Origin: Phoebastria nigripes
Taxonomy: Eukaryota > Chordata > Aves > Procellariiformes > Diomedeidae
DNA: 64,000 nucleotides
Assembly (NCBI GenBank): GCA_035582835.1
Contig: JAYKAV010003077.1
Location: forward strand, 516,751 to 580,750
Reading direction: 5' to 3'
Positions within the stretch are counted from its first letter, which is position 1, and each line of letters opens with the position of its first letter. The position numbers and the translations under genes are program-made. This document shows positions 13,446-26,913 of the stretch, one piece after another. Below the pieces are notes generated by a model that was given only the letters and a program-made list of their open reading frames with translations, was not told where the DNA came from and searched no databases.

Positions 13446-14456
13446 AAGGAAGGCTGCAAGGGGCTGAACTGCTCTAGGCAGCAGCTTCGCAGGCCAAAGC
13501 TGCTGCCGCTGTCATGCCAAACTACTCTAGGGACCAAATCTGGCCAATCCTCCTCCATACATTGTGGGGAGTCACATCTTGTTCCAAAAGATGTCTCAGA
13601 CCAAGTTCGCTTGGACTTCATTCAAGTGAAATGGGCAGGGAGGAGCAAGAGACCTTTGTTATAATTCAGGAGACTCCCTTGAGTCTTGCTCATGCCAAAC
13701 ATATGAATTTACAAGTTATTTGGTAAATTGAGTAATCTTTTCTTTGAGGAAGCCATTTCTGACACAACCTGATGTGTGATATCATCTGGAGACTTGTCGT
13801 TAAATTTTGTTCTCAAGGCATTAGGGGTTCTGGTGGTTCTCTCTCTGTTTGAGAGGTGGGCTTACTGCTTTGCCCAAGAACTTAGACTCCAAATCAAAAC
13901 ACATTTTCACTAATAGTTGCGTGCAAAAAGGAAGAACGTTTTGCCTGTAGGTGGACTCGGAATGATGTCTGAATTTGGTAGGTGAATTTGCATGTGGAAT
14001 TTAAGGGAAACTAATTAATAGAAGTGAAACATAGGCTTTTTCTATAAATTATTTTTGAGGTCTTGTGGTTTTTTTCCAAGGAGGTAGAGAATTACAGTAT
14101 TCCTCCAAATGAATACTTTATTTTACCAAAAATACAATTTTCAGTTTATTTTTCCACCCAAAGATCAAAAAGAAATGTGTGGGATTGGTTTTTTCCTTAT
14201 TTTTTTATTTTTGAGAGTCAAACTGAAAACTCCATCTCTAGTATGGGAAAGTGCCCTCTTGGCTTTGAAATTGTTTGTTCTGGTGCCTCAGCAGGTAAAG
14301 GGTGGGAGCCTGATGCTATCAGAAGTTGTTGTGGTTCATTGTTTTAGCTCCAAAGGTGACTGATGTGTCAGCAAGGATGATGGTTATCATGAATATGCAT
14401 AGCAAGAGATCTGTTCCAAGTAGCTCATAGCCAAAGTCAAAATGTCAGCCAGGTTT

Positions 14457-14505
14457 AAAAAACAAACAAACAAACAAACAAAACCCAAAACAAACAAAAA
14501 AACCC
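14457..14505 (+). repeat. (CAAA)n microsatellite, imperfect
   Basis: Repeated CAAA units run from about 14462 to 14483 and continue imperfectly, interrupted by CCC, to about 14505. The composition resembles the A-rich end of a retrosequence, but no element body is recognisable upstream. Confidence 0.9.
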
Positions 14506-15446
14506 CACCACCTTACTTCCATTCTTTGCAAAGAGGGTACAGAGAGGGAGCAGAAACTTGCATTCATGAGAGGATGATACATCCAGGTCTATTTGGTAGA
14601 GACCAGCCCTGCTCTGGGGTGGGAGCTCCCTGTATGGTCAGTGTCACCTGTATCCTGCAAATAACATTGCAAGGAGATTGTCTCTAACTCTGTGTTTGGA
14701 ATCATTTGGACTTGGACGTTTGACTTCAATCATGAGATCACCTTGTTAATTTAGCCTTATACATGGGGTGTTTCATAGCTGTGATGAGTAACCTCCACAA
14801 GTGGGAGGTGCTTCCCTTCGTCCCAAATACAAGCAGCTGCATTGCTCTGCAGGAAGGAGTTTCCTGAGGAGCTCTGCTTTGTGGGATCCTTTCTGGCACT
14901 TTGTCCTGGGAGGGAATGGAGCAATGAGGAGCACCAATGTTTGCATCTGGCAACCCACTGGGAAGACTGCCGTCAGCTTCATGTTCATGGGACAAAGTGA
15001 AGAGCCTTTGGGGTGTGGGCTGGCAACTGTAGAGGAGCCAGCTCCATTCTCTGCCATGAAAAACCTATTTCCAGTCCAATTACCCAGAAAATGTGGGTTA
15101 AAAAGGCAGTTTCTCTGTGGGGAAAAAGCTCTAATATTAAGAAGTTGAGTGAGTGGAAAATTCCTCTGGAAATCTAATGTGGGGCAAATTCCCTTAATGA
15201 TATCCAGTTATTGTTGCAAAGAAATAGGCTGATTGTTTTTTCCTGCTGATTTTCCGAGGGACTGTGCCTCTGTTCTAGAGAACTATTGTATTTCCCAGTG
15301 AGCTTTATCAGAAAGGACATGAGAAGCACTCATAATGAGAATTAATAAGTTTCTGCTGATTAGTAAGAGATACTCAGCACTTGTCGAACGCAGTGGAATT
15401 AGTAACAAGTTAATCCATCAAATCTGAGGCTAGCACCGGTAGCCAA

Positions 15447-15548
15447 CTCCTCCAGATGGGGACACAGAAAGATTAAGAATAATTTGCTGAAGGCCATGGG
15501 AAAGTCAGGAGCAGAGCTGGGATTCTCACGTAGGAGTCAGAGGATCCT
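15447..15548 (-). repeat. MIR/CORE-SINE-like remnant
   Basis: The forward text contains CCAGATGGGGACACAGAAAG, then GATTAAGAATAATTTGCTGA, AGGCCATGGGAAAGTCAGGA, GCAGAGCTGGGATTCTCACG and GGAGTCAGAGGATCC. This follows the reverse complement of MIR in order, from CAGATGGGGAAACTGAG through CAGAGCTGGGATTCGAAC to the tRNA-like TCTGACTCC segment. It is one of the clearest MIR-like copies in the window. Confidence 0.8.
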
Positions 15549-16016
15549 CAAAATACTTCCACTTGCTGTAAAACAGGAATAATCCCTGGGATCCCTGCTG
15601 AACCTACACCGTGGAGAAGGGGTGCTCTAAAACATGTCTCCCAGCCTTGGTGCTCTGACTCTGAGCATGCTGGTGCTCTGCATGCTTGAGATGCAGCTTT
15701 CCTTCGGCAGGGCCTCCTTGCCCGGAGTGCCGGCTCCTCCACGGGGCCAGCTGTGCCCATGGATACCGTGAGAGCAGAGACCAGCCCTCAAGGGCTGCTC
15801 TCTCCTCTTGGCAGGCAAGGCTGCCAGCATGCTCCTGCTTGCAGAGGGCATTCATTTGTCACATCTCAGGGCTCTCGATGAGGTGTCAGTATGCAGCTCG
15901 CGATATTGGGAAGTCTGGATGAGCCCCTCAGGTGTATGTGTTTTTCCTAGGTATTTCAGAGCTCCACTACAACTGATTTCCAAGGGCATTAGGTGCTCAA
16001 GTACCTTCTAAGAATT

Positions 16017-16135
16017 TGAGGCTATGTCTCTCTTTCCTCATATGTGAAATGGAAGTAAGAGTGCTTCGTCACACTCCTGTGTGCAGACTGCATTAAAGAC
16101 ATCAAATGCTACAGGAATAAAAGGCAATAAATAAC
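16017..16135 (+). repeat. MIR/CORE-SINE-like remnant, 3' half
   Basis: The sequence TTTCCTCATATGTGAAATGG at 16032 matches the MIR segment TTTCCTCATCTGTAAAATGG. It is followed by a diverged CORE region and by GGAATAAAAGGCAATAAATA near the end, which resembles the AATAAATG 3' part of MIR. The tRNA-derived 5' half is missing. It lies about 470 bases downstream of another MIR-like copy in the opposite orientation. Confidence 0.65.
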
Positions 16136-19100
16136 AACTTTGCCTTTTTGTTATGACACCAGCAGGGACCAGCAGCAGCAACTGGCTGTGCATTTGAGAC
16201 ATCCCCTGGGGTCAGGATTTCTGGCTTACTTCCAGTTTTTAACAATAATTATTTGGTCAGTTTTACCTGTTTGGCCTTTTGTGTGTGTTTGATGGGAAAC
16301 ACAGAGGACTCTTACTCTTCTTTTGATGTAAGCATGTGGGTAAGCTGTGTTCGATCAATGCAGCATCACTGTGCACGCACTTCTGCCCTTTTAAACCAAA
16401 TCCAAAAACTTGTGTCACTCCACACTGCTACTGTGGTCACATGTTGTCTAAGCAAGGAACAGAAGCAAAGCTTTTCAGTTCTTGTATTTACTGCTCTGTT
16501 CTTTGTGAAGAATAGCAGGCGTCCTTCGGCTGTGCCTGATTTGAGGCAGCATCAGACCGGATATACAGCCAGGAGTTACAAAGAAGTGCATGTAGAACAA
16601 TTATAATATAATGACCTGATAAAATATGAAGATGGCTAGTTAGAGAGCAAACCATGTCAAGTACAGGTGGAGTCAGAGCAGAGCCTTTGTGGCTGGAGAG
16701 TTTTGGTTTCCCTGCAGAGGATACATGAAATTTCCTACTTGTTTTACAGTAATACCCAGAACAATTGCCCATTGTGCTAGGAGTGTACAGAGATGTCCGG
16801 GGGAATTCCTGCCTGTAACTACAGCAAGTAACTCCACTCTCTCAGCTGACAGAGAAAAGCCCTGGCGTAGGGCTGCAGCTGGGGAGAGGCAGGTCCCTCT
16901 GCATTTCTGACTGAAGCTATAGCACTGCACTGGGATTGCCAGACATGCCAGTGTTGCAGCAAGGGAGCACGAAAGAGCATCTAATAAGAAAAGGAGCACA
17001 AAACCCTCTTTGTCCCCTGGCAAATCTGCTGTGGACATCCGTTTGATATCAAAAGCAAGAAAATTTCCAAAAATGAAAGTTGGCAAAAGAGGCAGAAAGG
17101 AGGAAAAAAGAAACATTATTGTTAAAGCTGGCATTAATTTGCATTCACAATTTAGTCTCACAAATGGCTCTTGGGGGTAATGAGTTACCTGAATCAAAAC
17201 CCTATTGAGGATAGAAATTGTTTTTAATTATAATGCAGAATAGACTGAATGGCTTGAAGGAGGTGCCCTTTTACTTTGTGTCTGCTGGAAGCAAAGCAGA
17301 ATTCCTGGTGGCATCTTTATAAATACTGTGATTTGCAGTAATGATGTGAGGCTGCCAGGAGGTTCCTTCCATTCAAGAGCAGTAGCCATCAGTCTTAATT
17401 TGATACTGCCTCACCTGTACCCCTCTTCTTCCCCTCCCTGCTTTCCTATGGAGGAGACTCTTCATGACACTCAAAATAGCTAATGGTATTTAACACCTAT
17501 GCAAAGGAGATGCAGGAACAAGGAAGGGTAGCCTCTGAGAGCCAGAGAATGAGCTGGGTTTAGCACCAGCGGTAAAGATTGCGACTCTTTGAAGATGTTC
17601 ATAATTTGGACATAAAGCACAGCCTTTCACTGGAGAAGGGGGCAGCTGTCCCCCCTCAGAGGGTGGATGGAGGTTCTCTGCTCACCTGGGAAAAAGGCAT
17701 GAAAATGCCCCATTTTCTGAGCAAGGAAAGGAATGTTTCACCACCAGTGAAGCAATGACATTCAAATCCTTACAGCAGATGTTTGAGCTTTCTGGGGAAA
17801 ATTTAGTCTTTAAGTATTGAGGGATTCCTCTTCTGGCCATGGGAGTGCAGACACAGGTACCTGGGATCCCAAGGGCAATGTGCTGGTCAGTGGTTACTAG
17901 TGCCACAAACACAAACTGAGCTAACTCAGCATGGCCATGCAATCCTGCTCAGAAAGATTTTAAGAACAGCGTTACATCAGAGAAGGGGAAACAACCAAGG
18001 ACAACATGTAGTAGGAATCCTCCTTTCTACTTAAACAATGGCAGGTAATTAATTTCTACTGTCTTTTCTTCCCTAAGTCTGGCAGATTTATAGAGAGGAC
18101 TCCCATACTCAAAGGTCTCTCCCTTTTCCGGGGGGCAGCTGAACACTTGGGAGCATTTCTGTTGCCTGAAAATGGGTGTCCNGAGCCATTAGAGATGCCC
18201 TGGCATGTCCTGCCTGGCTCCCAGCTGTTACTTCAGAGTGTGCAGGTCTCCGTAGGGTCTGTCACGTCTGTCAAATGCGTGCAGATGGTTTGGACCCCTT
18301 ACAGTGTCAAAACTGACAGTAGACTTGTACATTTAGGATCTCAAATCTCTCCCCTTGTATAGCTAATATTTTCCCTTCTCACTTTAGTTCCTGTGACTTT
18401 GTGACCCCATCATGTCTGTACTGTGGAAGTTTTCCTGAAACCTTTGCTGACCGAGTGCTTATAATATGAGTTTCCAGTCTGAGCAGTTGCACTGGTGTTT
18501 GGGAGAGTCACGTTTTCCCTGTCCCCAAAGACAAGAGGACCCTGGGGGAAGGATCAGGGTCCTAGCACAGAGAAGTGGGAGCTGCTGTCCTGGGATAACA
18601 GTGGAGAGGAGTTCCCTACATGCGCAGCATCAGAGGGTTTTGGGCTCTTTCATAACCACATGCAGCAAATGAAACATTTCATCAAGTTATTTTAATCCAT
18701 TAGCAATGGATTTCAGGAGAACACCAGTAATGTATGTAATGTGCACACAGGAGAAACAACAAATTGTTGGTTAGAGAATTTAGATTTTAATTAAGTAGAT
18801 AACGTATGCTTGCATTTAGTCTTATAAATGAAAATGTATTCACTGTAGAATAGCTGGGTTCTATTAGGTCTCCCTGAACATAAAGAGAAGGGTTTATTAC
18901 TGATTACTGAACTATTAGAGGGTTGTGCCTTGAGCTGCTTGATTGTAGCTCTGTTTGCTTCTGTTGCTAAAAGGGCTCTTGTCTGCTACCCAGATATGTG
19001 TGAAATAGGCAGCGTTTGGACTCAATTTGAAAATTAATTCTAGGTTACAAACCTCAGCAAATGATACAAATAATAGTGCTGGTTACTTCTCTCTGGTCAT

Positions 19101-19381
19101 AACAGCAGGTTTTCGTGGCTTGTGGAAGCTTGTAGCAGGGATGCTGCACATCACTCCCACTCAAAAGAGGCCAAGGTGAATGTGCTGCTAAAAGAAGGGG
19201 TCACTGCAAGAAAAGAGCTCTTGGAAGCAAAAAGCAGACTCGGAGCTCTCCCAGGGTATTCCCGTGCTCTGTGATATCTCCTTTGCATGGCAACATGAAA
19301 AGATTACAAGCCATGCAATACACTTATAAAACTGCTTTATCTCTGGATGCCTTGTGAGTATTAATTAGATAAGCCCAGCAA

Positions 19382-19523
19382 CATCTTAGGAGGTAGCCAA
19401 ACATTATAGTGATTTAGCAGTAGGGAGACTGAGGCACAGGGTTGTTAAGTGATTTACCTTTGAAGAAAGCTATGGGAGATCCCATCATGGGATGCAAATC
19501 TCCCACCTCCAGCCACTAGCTCT
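19382..19523 (-). repeat. MIR/CORE-SINE-like remnant
   Basis: The forward strand reads AGTAGGGAGACTGAGGCACA, then GGGTTGTTAAGTGATTTACC, a diverged spacer, and GGGATGCAAATCTCCCACCT, which is the reverse complement order of MIR (GAAACTGAGGC, GGTTAAGTGACTTGCC, GGGATTCGAACC). The first 40 bases of the interval are less certain and may belong to the CORE region. Confidence 0.78.
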
Positions 19524-21469
19524 GCCTCTTTGGTGTGCTGTTTATCCATGCACTTGTATTTGCCAGCATGCCACTGAATGCTGTTCTTCTCCCTGTTTCT
19601 AAAGCCAATGCTGAAGCATTAAATAAAATGCAAGATTTCAGGGACTTCTGTAATACAGAGGACCCAGGTTTCAGAGCTGTCCCAGCCACTTTCTCAGAGC
19701 AGAGCAGCCAGAAAGCCGGAGGGTCTGCTTCACACCTGAATGGTCTCGTTTGATGGGTAATTGCCTGGGGAAAGGGTTTGCCTGGGAGGTAGTACATCCA
19801 GATGATACCCAGCTGCCCAAATGGCACTTTGGGCTGTATCAGATGGAAATAAGTTAGGGTAGTTTCATGCTGTCCTGATTTGCTAGAGACCAGACAGTGG
19901 CTGCTGGCCTCAGGAGGAAGGGAAGGAAAATGTATCTTAAACCTCACTTTCTTGTCTTTGGTCTCTTTCAGCATAGCTTAGCCAGACCACAGCTTCTAGA
20001 CTGAAGTTTTCTGTTTACACACACGTTTTTGGCCTTTCTTGAGCTCTTGTCATTTATCCCCATCATCTTGAAATGCCTCCCAGCATTCAGAGTTTTGTCT
20101 TGGCCGTGCTTCCCTGACCACCCAAGGAGGATGTCAGTTCTAGCCATCACCTTGAAGGATGTAGTTACCCCATAAAATGCATTACCAAAACTGTTAAGCA
20201 ACAGACTACATACATGTTTAGAGACACATTTATCTTCCAAGGAAAGCTTATTCAGATTTTGTTTGATGGCAAAACCTGAAGGAACTGACCATGGAAAAGT
20301 GGAAAGTGTCCAAGACCTCTTGCATCCGTGGTCCTGGCAATATGTCTGAATATCTGGAAGAAGGACTTTTTAACAATTTCCATTAATGGAAGGCAAGCTT
20401 CTTAAACTACTTTCATTTGTGATGGAACTCTGTTACCTTAGTTAAGTTTTAGTGAATTTGCCTTTAGAGAGGAATAATCTATTTGGGGCTACAGACATTG
20501 ATAAGGGACTTGGGGGAGCTGCGTCTGATCACTTGCTCTGTAACAGACTGTGTGTTTATGAAATGTCTGCATCCCACCTCTTGGTAAAGATTGAGGCTGC
20601 AATCAACAGACCTGCATTTTTTTTGGCATCTATAAAGCTGGAGATAGCCACCTATACATACCCACCAGTAAATGAGTAAGTCTAATCTGATAGGCATTCA
20701 TTAGACACTTGCATCCTAGGATGAAGACTTCTATGGAAAATGAATGCATATAAGGTGCATTGGAAAAGATTTTGCCTTCTGTTGTCTATTCTTGCTGAGT
20801 GCATAGGTGAAAGAAAAGATGACCTTTCCTGGGCCCCTCATTCAGCATGTTTCTCCTCTTGCATTTGTGCTTCATGGCAGGGGAAAAAAAAGTGAAGGAA
20901 TTGGGGGAATCTTTTTTTTTTCCTTTGTGTATTTAGGACAGTGGAGAGTGACTGAAATTGTTAAAAGGCTGATAGTCTTGTGAGGGGCTGCCTTTCATGA
21001 TGGGAAGGAAAACATTGTGCAGGACAAAAGCAGTGTCTAAGCCTCTAGCTGAGAAGAGAACAAAGCCTCCGCTTCTGTTACTGCATGGCTGCGCCAGGCA
21101 CCATCCCTTAATAAAGTGATATAATGCCTAAAATGGACAAAACCACAGTGGAGTCCAGCAGTTCCTCCTGAAGGCAACGTTACTGTGGCTGCATTGTCCG
21201 CATGGAGCAGGTTATCGGGTGCTGACGGGCTGGGCCTTTTGCAACGAGATGCTGCGGTAATAATCCACGTGCAAGTTTGCAGCCATTCACAGTAACGGTA
21301 ATGGGATATATTATTCAGGCTTTTTAGCTTCTCGTAACAATGAAACCTTCCTTCTACCTCTCTCATTCCTTCAATGCTGGCCCCTGTGTCCAATCCACTT
21401 AAATAAACCAGGAAAGTAACCATTAATGTCAAAGTTCCATAATTAAATGCTGACTGACTCACCGCTCAC

Positions 21470-21800
21470 GCTTGCAATATTGTACTGTAATTTTTAAAGA
21501 ATATCCAAGTTGACATTAGACTTTTTAAACAGATTAATTAGTCACATTTCATTTTAAGTGGCACTGACTTAATAGGTACTGCTAATGTACAGTATGTATT
21601 TACTTAAAGCCATTATAACATAATATTTACAGGATACTTAACGTGTATTAATTACTGTATAATGAACCTCGTGACTACAATATCGCCATTCTTGCATGGC
21701 TGTAAAAGTTTTATCATCTTGTGAAGGGGGAGGGAAATTAAAATAAATTGCATGCACATTGAATGCTTATTTTTCACAGGAAATGTGCAAATTATAAGAA
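21470..21800. other. Conserved-looking TAAT-rich non-coding block
   Basis: The AT-rich block holds AGATTAATTAGTC, GCACTGACTTAATAGG, AATGTACAGTATGTATTTAC, GTATTAATTACTG, CTACAATATCGCC, and AAATTAAAATAAATTGCATG, the last containing an octamer-like ATTGCATG. It has no repeat signature and no long open frame. The compositional character resembles vertebrate conserved non-coding elements, which is inference only. Confidence 0.35.
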
Positions 21801-23469
21801 AATGTAAAACAGGGGGCCCAGTAAATCACAAACAGCTAACAAATGCTCTGAGACATGCTATAATGTTTTTATGAGCGTGTTTTACAACCCATTCATTACG
21901 CTGTCTGTCCTTCTGAAAGCTGGTTATTAGACTGACTGTGCAAAGTAACATGTGAATATCTGTGCAACTAGCCATGAAATCACAACTAAGTTGATCACTT
22001 TTGTTTTCCCCTTTTTGTCCTGGAAGATGTCCTGAAACATTTGCCCTAATACTGTAGTTCCACAACATGTGGCAGCGCAATTTGTGTTGCAAGAGAGGTT
22101 GTGCTGAGGAGCAGCATGGAGCTGGTACAGAGGTATGTGTTCCTGGAAACAATATATGCTCAACTCCGTCTTGTCTTCCTGGGGACAAATAATTTTGGAT
22201 GCTGCAGACAGGGATGAACCCTGGCCTCAAGTGTTGCTCAGATCTCTTGGACCCTTGTGCCTGTGTTTCAGAGCAGTCCAGGCCGTGGTTAGATGCCATC
22301 AACTGATGCAATGAGGGGTTTTCTGTGGGTCACTTCTGCAGAGGGGTTGGGAGTCTGCAAGGTTGCAGGCTACGAGGTGGCTCAGCATGTCTCCCCCTCG
22401 AGAGCGTCCGTGTGGGATTTTTCTGCTGGCAACGAGGATATCATTGCTCGAGGCAAGGGGTCACAGAAGTTTGTCAGCTGAGGGAGAGAGAATATTTGCT
22501 CCATGCTGCACGTCAGCCGTCTGGGGGATGGCTGCAGGTTGGGCTGTCTGTCAGGGAGAGGTTAAAGGTGTACTTAAACTTGAATGCAGGAGGAAGTAAA
22601 TGCTCAAGGACCTCTCTGCCTGCTCCTTTTTCATTATGTGTCTGACGTGCAAAATAATGGAAGCAGATAACCCTAGAGACCCCACTGTCGACCCCGCAGA
22701 ATCTTGTAAAGTGAGCACACAACATGCCATAATAGGCACAAAGGGAAAAGCACAGGCGTTTGACAGCCAAGCAACGCTGGCATTCTGTAATTTCCCTTCC
22801 ACTACGACATTACAAACAGCTTCATATTCAAATGGCTGCCTGTCTATGATTGTCCAATTATTCACTGCATTCTTTCTTTGATGGCACAGATGTTCTCAAT
22901 TTCTTGGAGTAGAGGGTTTTTTTGCATCTAAAAAGTCGTTCCGCCTCAGAAATGCAAAATTCTCCACAGTTCACCAGGTTCTCTGATGGGTTTGCATAAT
23001 TGGTCTTCAGTTTGCCTATTGTTTTGTAATAGAAAGCCTATGTTTAATTTCATTTTTGTAAACCTGTAGAAAGAGCAGAACATTTTGCCATTTAAGTCAT
23101 TCTCCTCATTAGGATCCAAGCGGGTTGTGAACACTTAGACTTGATTATAAGGCACAGATTGTGCCGAAAGGAACACATGCTTTCCTCTTCCATTGTTTTA
23201 AACACATTATGAGGCTGATCCAGCAAGATGTTAAACATGCTCGGCTCTCTTTGTACCTTTGTAAGAGGTGCTTATCTTCTGGCAAGGCCAGGCTGGTCGT
23301 TTCTGGGTGTGCTGGCATGCCAGGGAGGGCAGCCCAGGCCTGTTGCAAGCAGGAATTGTTCAAATTGTGGACACTAGTAACTGCATAATTTTCTGGGAAA
23401 GGACATTTTGATCACTTCTGAGTGACAGCTGTGAGTTGCTCTTTCAAGAAGGGGGTATCATGCTTTCCT

Positions 23470-23572
23470 AGGGCCTCCATTTCCTTTTGTGTAATGGATG
23501 TAATTATAAACATACCTGTGTGGATAAACTGTTAATCAGCGTTCGTGAAATAACTTGGGCTTGTGAAAAGGC
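23470..23572 (+). repeat. MIR/CORE-SINE-like remnant, 3' half
   Basis: GGGCCTCCATTTCCTTTTGT followed by GTAATGGATGTAATTATAAA and CATACCTGTGTGGATAAACT corresponds to the MIR run GCCTCAGTTTCCTCATCTGT, AAAATGGGGATAATAATACC and so on. The end, with GTGAAATAACTTGGGCTTGT, matches the part usually written as GTAAAGCGCTTTGAG. The 5' tRNA-like part is not visible. Confidence 0.75.
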
Positions 23573-26500
23573 AGAGATTCACTTATATATCGTTCTTAGA
23601 TGGTAAGGCAAGGTAGAGATACCTGTGTGATAGAACTGTCGAAAGTGCTACAGAACAGAGAAAGGCATTTCTAAGACTTCATAGGAACAACAACAAGAAA
23701 ACCCCAGCAAAACCTCACGCCAGTTAGCAGGGAGCTCTGGGGGTGAAACTTAGCAAATCAAATCCTGGGAAATAAAAAAAGAAATTGTAAAAGATTAGAG
23801 GCTTGCCAGGATAATTCAAAAGAGATAAAGGGATGACCCAGGGAATTACAGCCTCACAGCAATCTTGCGTAAAAGGATTAGGTTAGGGCCCTAGCAACAA
23901 AGAAGGGGCCAGCACTGAAGGTGTGCTAGTTACCCCAGGACCAGGCCAGGTATGTTGGTACCCTTCCCTGTCACAGAGAAATACCCTAAGTTTTGTTTTC
24001 CCCAAGGTGTTTGGTGCAGAGCAATAAAAGGTTATTGCAAAAGCTACTGATGTCTCTCTTGCATGTATAGAAATGCAGTAGCAGTGTGGAAAGGACCTGC
24101 CACCTATCACCGATACTGGTATGGCCGTGCTGCATGCTGCTCAACCAGGATGCCTTAATACTCATAAGAGGCTCATGGCAGCGTCCCAAAACAGCTTTAG
24201 AGAGGCTCAGCTTCCTGAGGTTACAGAAGAAAATGTCAAGTGTGGCGCTCTCCTTGCACAGCAAAGGGGGGAGCCTGGCAAAGGCTGAGAAAAACCTATC
24301 ACAATTTAATGCTGGCAGAAGAATAACCAGCCTTGTCCTGTAATGGCTGGACAGGAGCATGCTGGGACACTGGCAGTGGGAACAAGTCCATCCCAATATG
24401 GGAACGGATCAGCCTGTACTGACGGGCAGTGCATGGGTTCTGGAGGGAGACATGCCATTCCTGCTGCTGCCAGTACATATTCCTGATCCAGGAGAGACTG
24501 TCTCCTAAACCCCTTGATGTGCTAGTTAAAAATGAAATTACAGTATAGTTTACATGAAGGGAACCTGCTTTCTAGCATAGCGTACCTGGAAGAAACCAGG
24601 TCCTCGGAGTGACATGTAATGCCAACACTTTGGAGGTCTCTACATTTGTCTCCAGCCTTGTTCCCTATATCAGATAAACTGATGCCTCTGAAACAACCCC
24701 GTACTATCCGTCTTAGAAGGCAGTCAGGAAATAGATTTACCAAGTTACATGCATGTTCTCTGAGAAGATAACAAATGCCTTACTCAACAATACATCAAAT
24801 GAGTGTGTTCTGAGATGGGAAGGCATAGATGCTACCAAATCTCTACATCAAAGCCCAGCAGATTTCCCTCTCAGCACTGGGATTTCCAGTCAAAGTCACA
24901 ACGAACTGACAATTACTTTGTGTTAGATCTCAGGTACACTGCCCAGAGACAGATCCAAAAAGCAGGCAAGCTGTCTTGTGGGTCAAAAAAATGAGCTCAC
25001 TGACAGCACACGCTTCTTTTGCACTATTACCAATATCAAAGCCCCTTACTTCTTTTGTGTTGGTTTTAAAATGAAAGGAGATGCTGCTGCTTTGTTTCAC
25101 TTCCTTCTACCTTTAAATAAGATATTTCTCTTCCAGACCCATCTCCTCTTTGGAGAAGAAATTTGATATTTTCCAGTCTCTGGCTCAATGGATAGTTTCG
25201 TAAGTCAGCTCATAGAAATTCCAGCTTTGTCTCTGTAAAACACTGGATTGGGATCCATTTTTCCCCAGTATTACCCCCTTCCAAGCTTGCAGGGAGCTGG
25301 AAAGAGCAGGGAAGGAGAGGACTGGAATCTGAGTCCTTATTTCAGAAGCTGGAATCTGCAGTTTGGGCCTATTTTCAAATTGCACTGTTGAGTAGCTGCC
25401 TCTTCCTCCACGGATGCCTGTCTGTGCTGTCTGTGTAGCAGCTTGTGAGCATTGGAGATCTGAATTTACCATCACACCCCTGTGTAAGAGAGCTGTTACC
25501 AGCTCTGTTTCTGAAGTAGAGTGCTGCAGCACAGCCTTGGCTTCATAAGCAAAACTTTGATTGCTGTTTTCGGTTGCCCAAACTCAGAAGAATCAGGCTT
25601 TGATTTTCCATGAGGGCTGTGTTAGGTGGGAGGTTTGCTTTTGCTCTGAGCAGTGGGAAGCGCTGGCTCAGGGTCCCGGTAGGGCCCAACTCTGAACATC
25701 TGGACTGACTCAGAAGGCAAAAGTGGGCCACTGGCCCGTGAATCCATGGAGAAGTCANTGTTTGCCCTGGAAGGGAGAGCCCCAGAAAGCACAATCCCTA
25801 GAAAGCAGATCTGATGTTTTAACTATTACAACTACCTCTTTTTCCTCGCTAAAAACTTGTCATCAAATTATTAGAAACGCAGAGTGTGAGCTTTGTGTAT
25901 CCGATGGGAAGGGGAAGCCCTGGCCATGTCACCCTGCAGCTTTGCGAAGGCAGGTGTGGCAGAGCTGGGCTGCTGCCCTGTAATTACCCCTTCCCTTGGC
26001 TATGGCACTGCTCCACCTCCCCTCTCCCCACCGCAGGACCCTCCCCTTCTGCGTGTGGCATATCCAGCCCCTGGCAGCATCGTCTCTGGAGGGCGAAGGC
26101 CCTGCTCTGCAGAGGTTTCTGCTGCCAGGGCTGGGACAAGGGAGTGGAGGAGCAGAGCTGAAGGGAGTCTCTCACCCCACGTGGTCAGACTTGACCTGTC
26201 TGCTAATAGCTGGAAGGGTTTACCATCCCCTGCCATGTCGTGGAGAGGTCTTGCTCAATCGACAGTGGCTTGTTATCTAAATACAACAGCTTAAGGTTTC
26301 CTTTCAAACTGCAAAGCCGACATCAAAGCAGGTTGGAGCCTGGTTTACAGTTACAGTCATTTTCACTGAGCGTTCATGTCCCTAAGGGTAGAAAGATGAC
26401 AGCAATTTTCCATCTGATGACAATCCTCAGCACTGGTCTCAAAAGTGCCAACTGTAATTAAAATTTGTATATATTTTCAAGGCTAATATTCCTTATTCTC

Positions 26501-26640
26501 TTGTTGACAATTGCTGCTTCAAGCTCCTAGGTTTAACTAAATAGGAGCAGTTTGTCTTTAAATGGCAAGTTTCCTCTTTCCCTCATCACTGATTTGTAGC
26601 TACATTTAAGAATGGCACAGTTTTAACTGCATGATCCTTC

Positions 26641-26682
26641 CCCCCCNNNNNNNNNNNNNNNNNNNNNNNNNNNNNNCCCCCC
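26641..26682. other. Assembly gap of 30 N flanked by C runs
   Basis: Thirty N (26647-26676) sit between runs of six or more C on both sides. The missing sequence is probably a longer C/G-rich tract that failed in sequencing, so its real length may differ from thirty. Confidence 0.95.
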
Positions 26683-26913
26683 AGTGTTTTTCTAGGCCCC
26701 TTTAATAACCAGCATTTACTAAAAATTTTGAGAGCTCAGGGAAAAAAAGAAATCTATTCACTCTATTATTCTTGTAGCAGACACAGTCCAAAAGCCCTTT
26801 TCTGTGACAGTGTCAATAATTGTTTAATCCATGTAAAACAAGCTGCTTTCCACACTCACTCCGTTGAGAAAACAGCAGTCTCCGTTCTCTGGTCATTAAA
26901 GACAACACAAACT

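Larger units (their letters stand above)
12522..19381. other. Unique non-coding DNA between old SINE remnants
   Basis: Besides the listed gap, microsatellite and two SINE remnants no feature was recognised. The longest frame (16673-17197, minus, 174 codons) has hydrophobic patches but no recognisable family and is opposed by plus-strand frames, so it is treated as chance. Confidence 0.65.
19524..26640. other. Unique non-coding DNA, no gene seen
   Basis: This holds the TAAT-rich block at 21470-21800 and the SINE remnant at 23470-23572. A GC-richer patch at about 25890-26290 gives several overlapping frames in all phases, which is a composition effect. Homopolymer runs of A and T occur near 20884 and 20931. 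Confidence 0.65.

Noticed and set aside
16673..17197. 174-codon open frame, minus strand, with hydrophobic stretches
   Set aside because: No family resemblance and no ordered membrane-segment pattern. Overlapping frames on the other strand suggest a chance frame.
25890..26294. Cluster of overlapping frames in several phases
   Set aside because: The local GC content is high, which removes stop codons in all frames. No single frame stands out.
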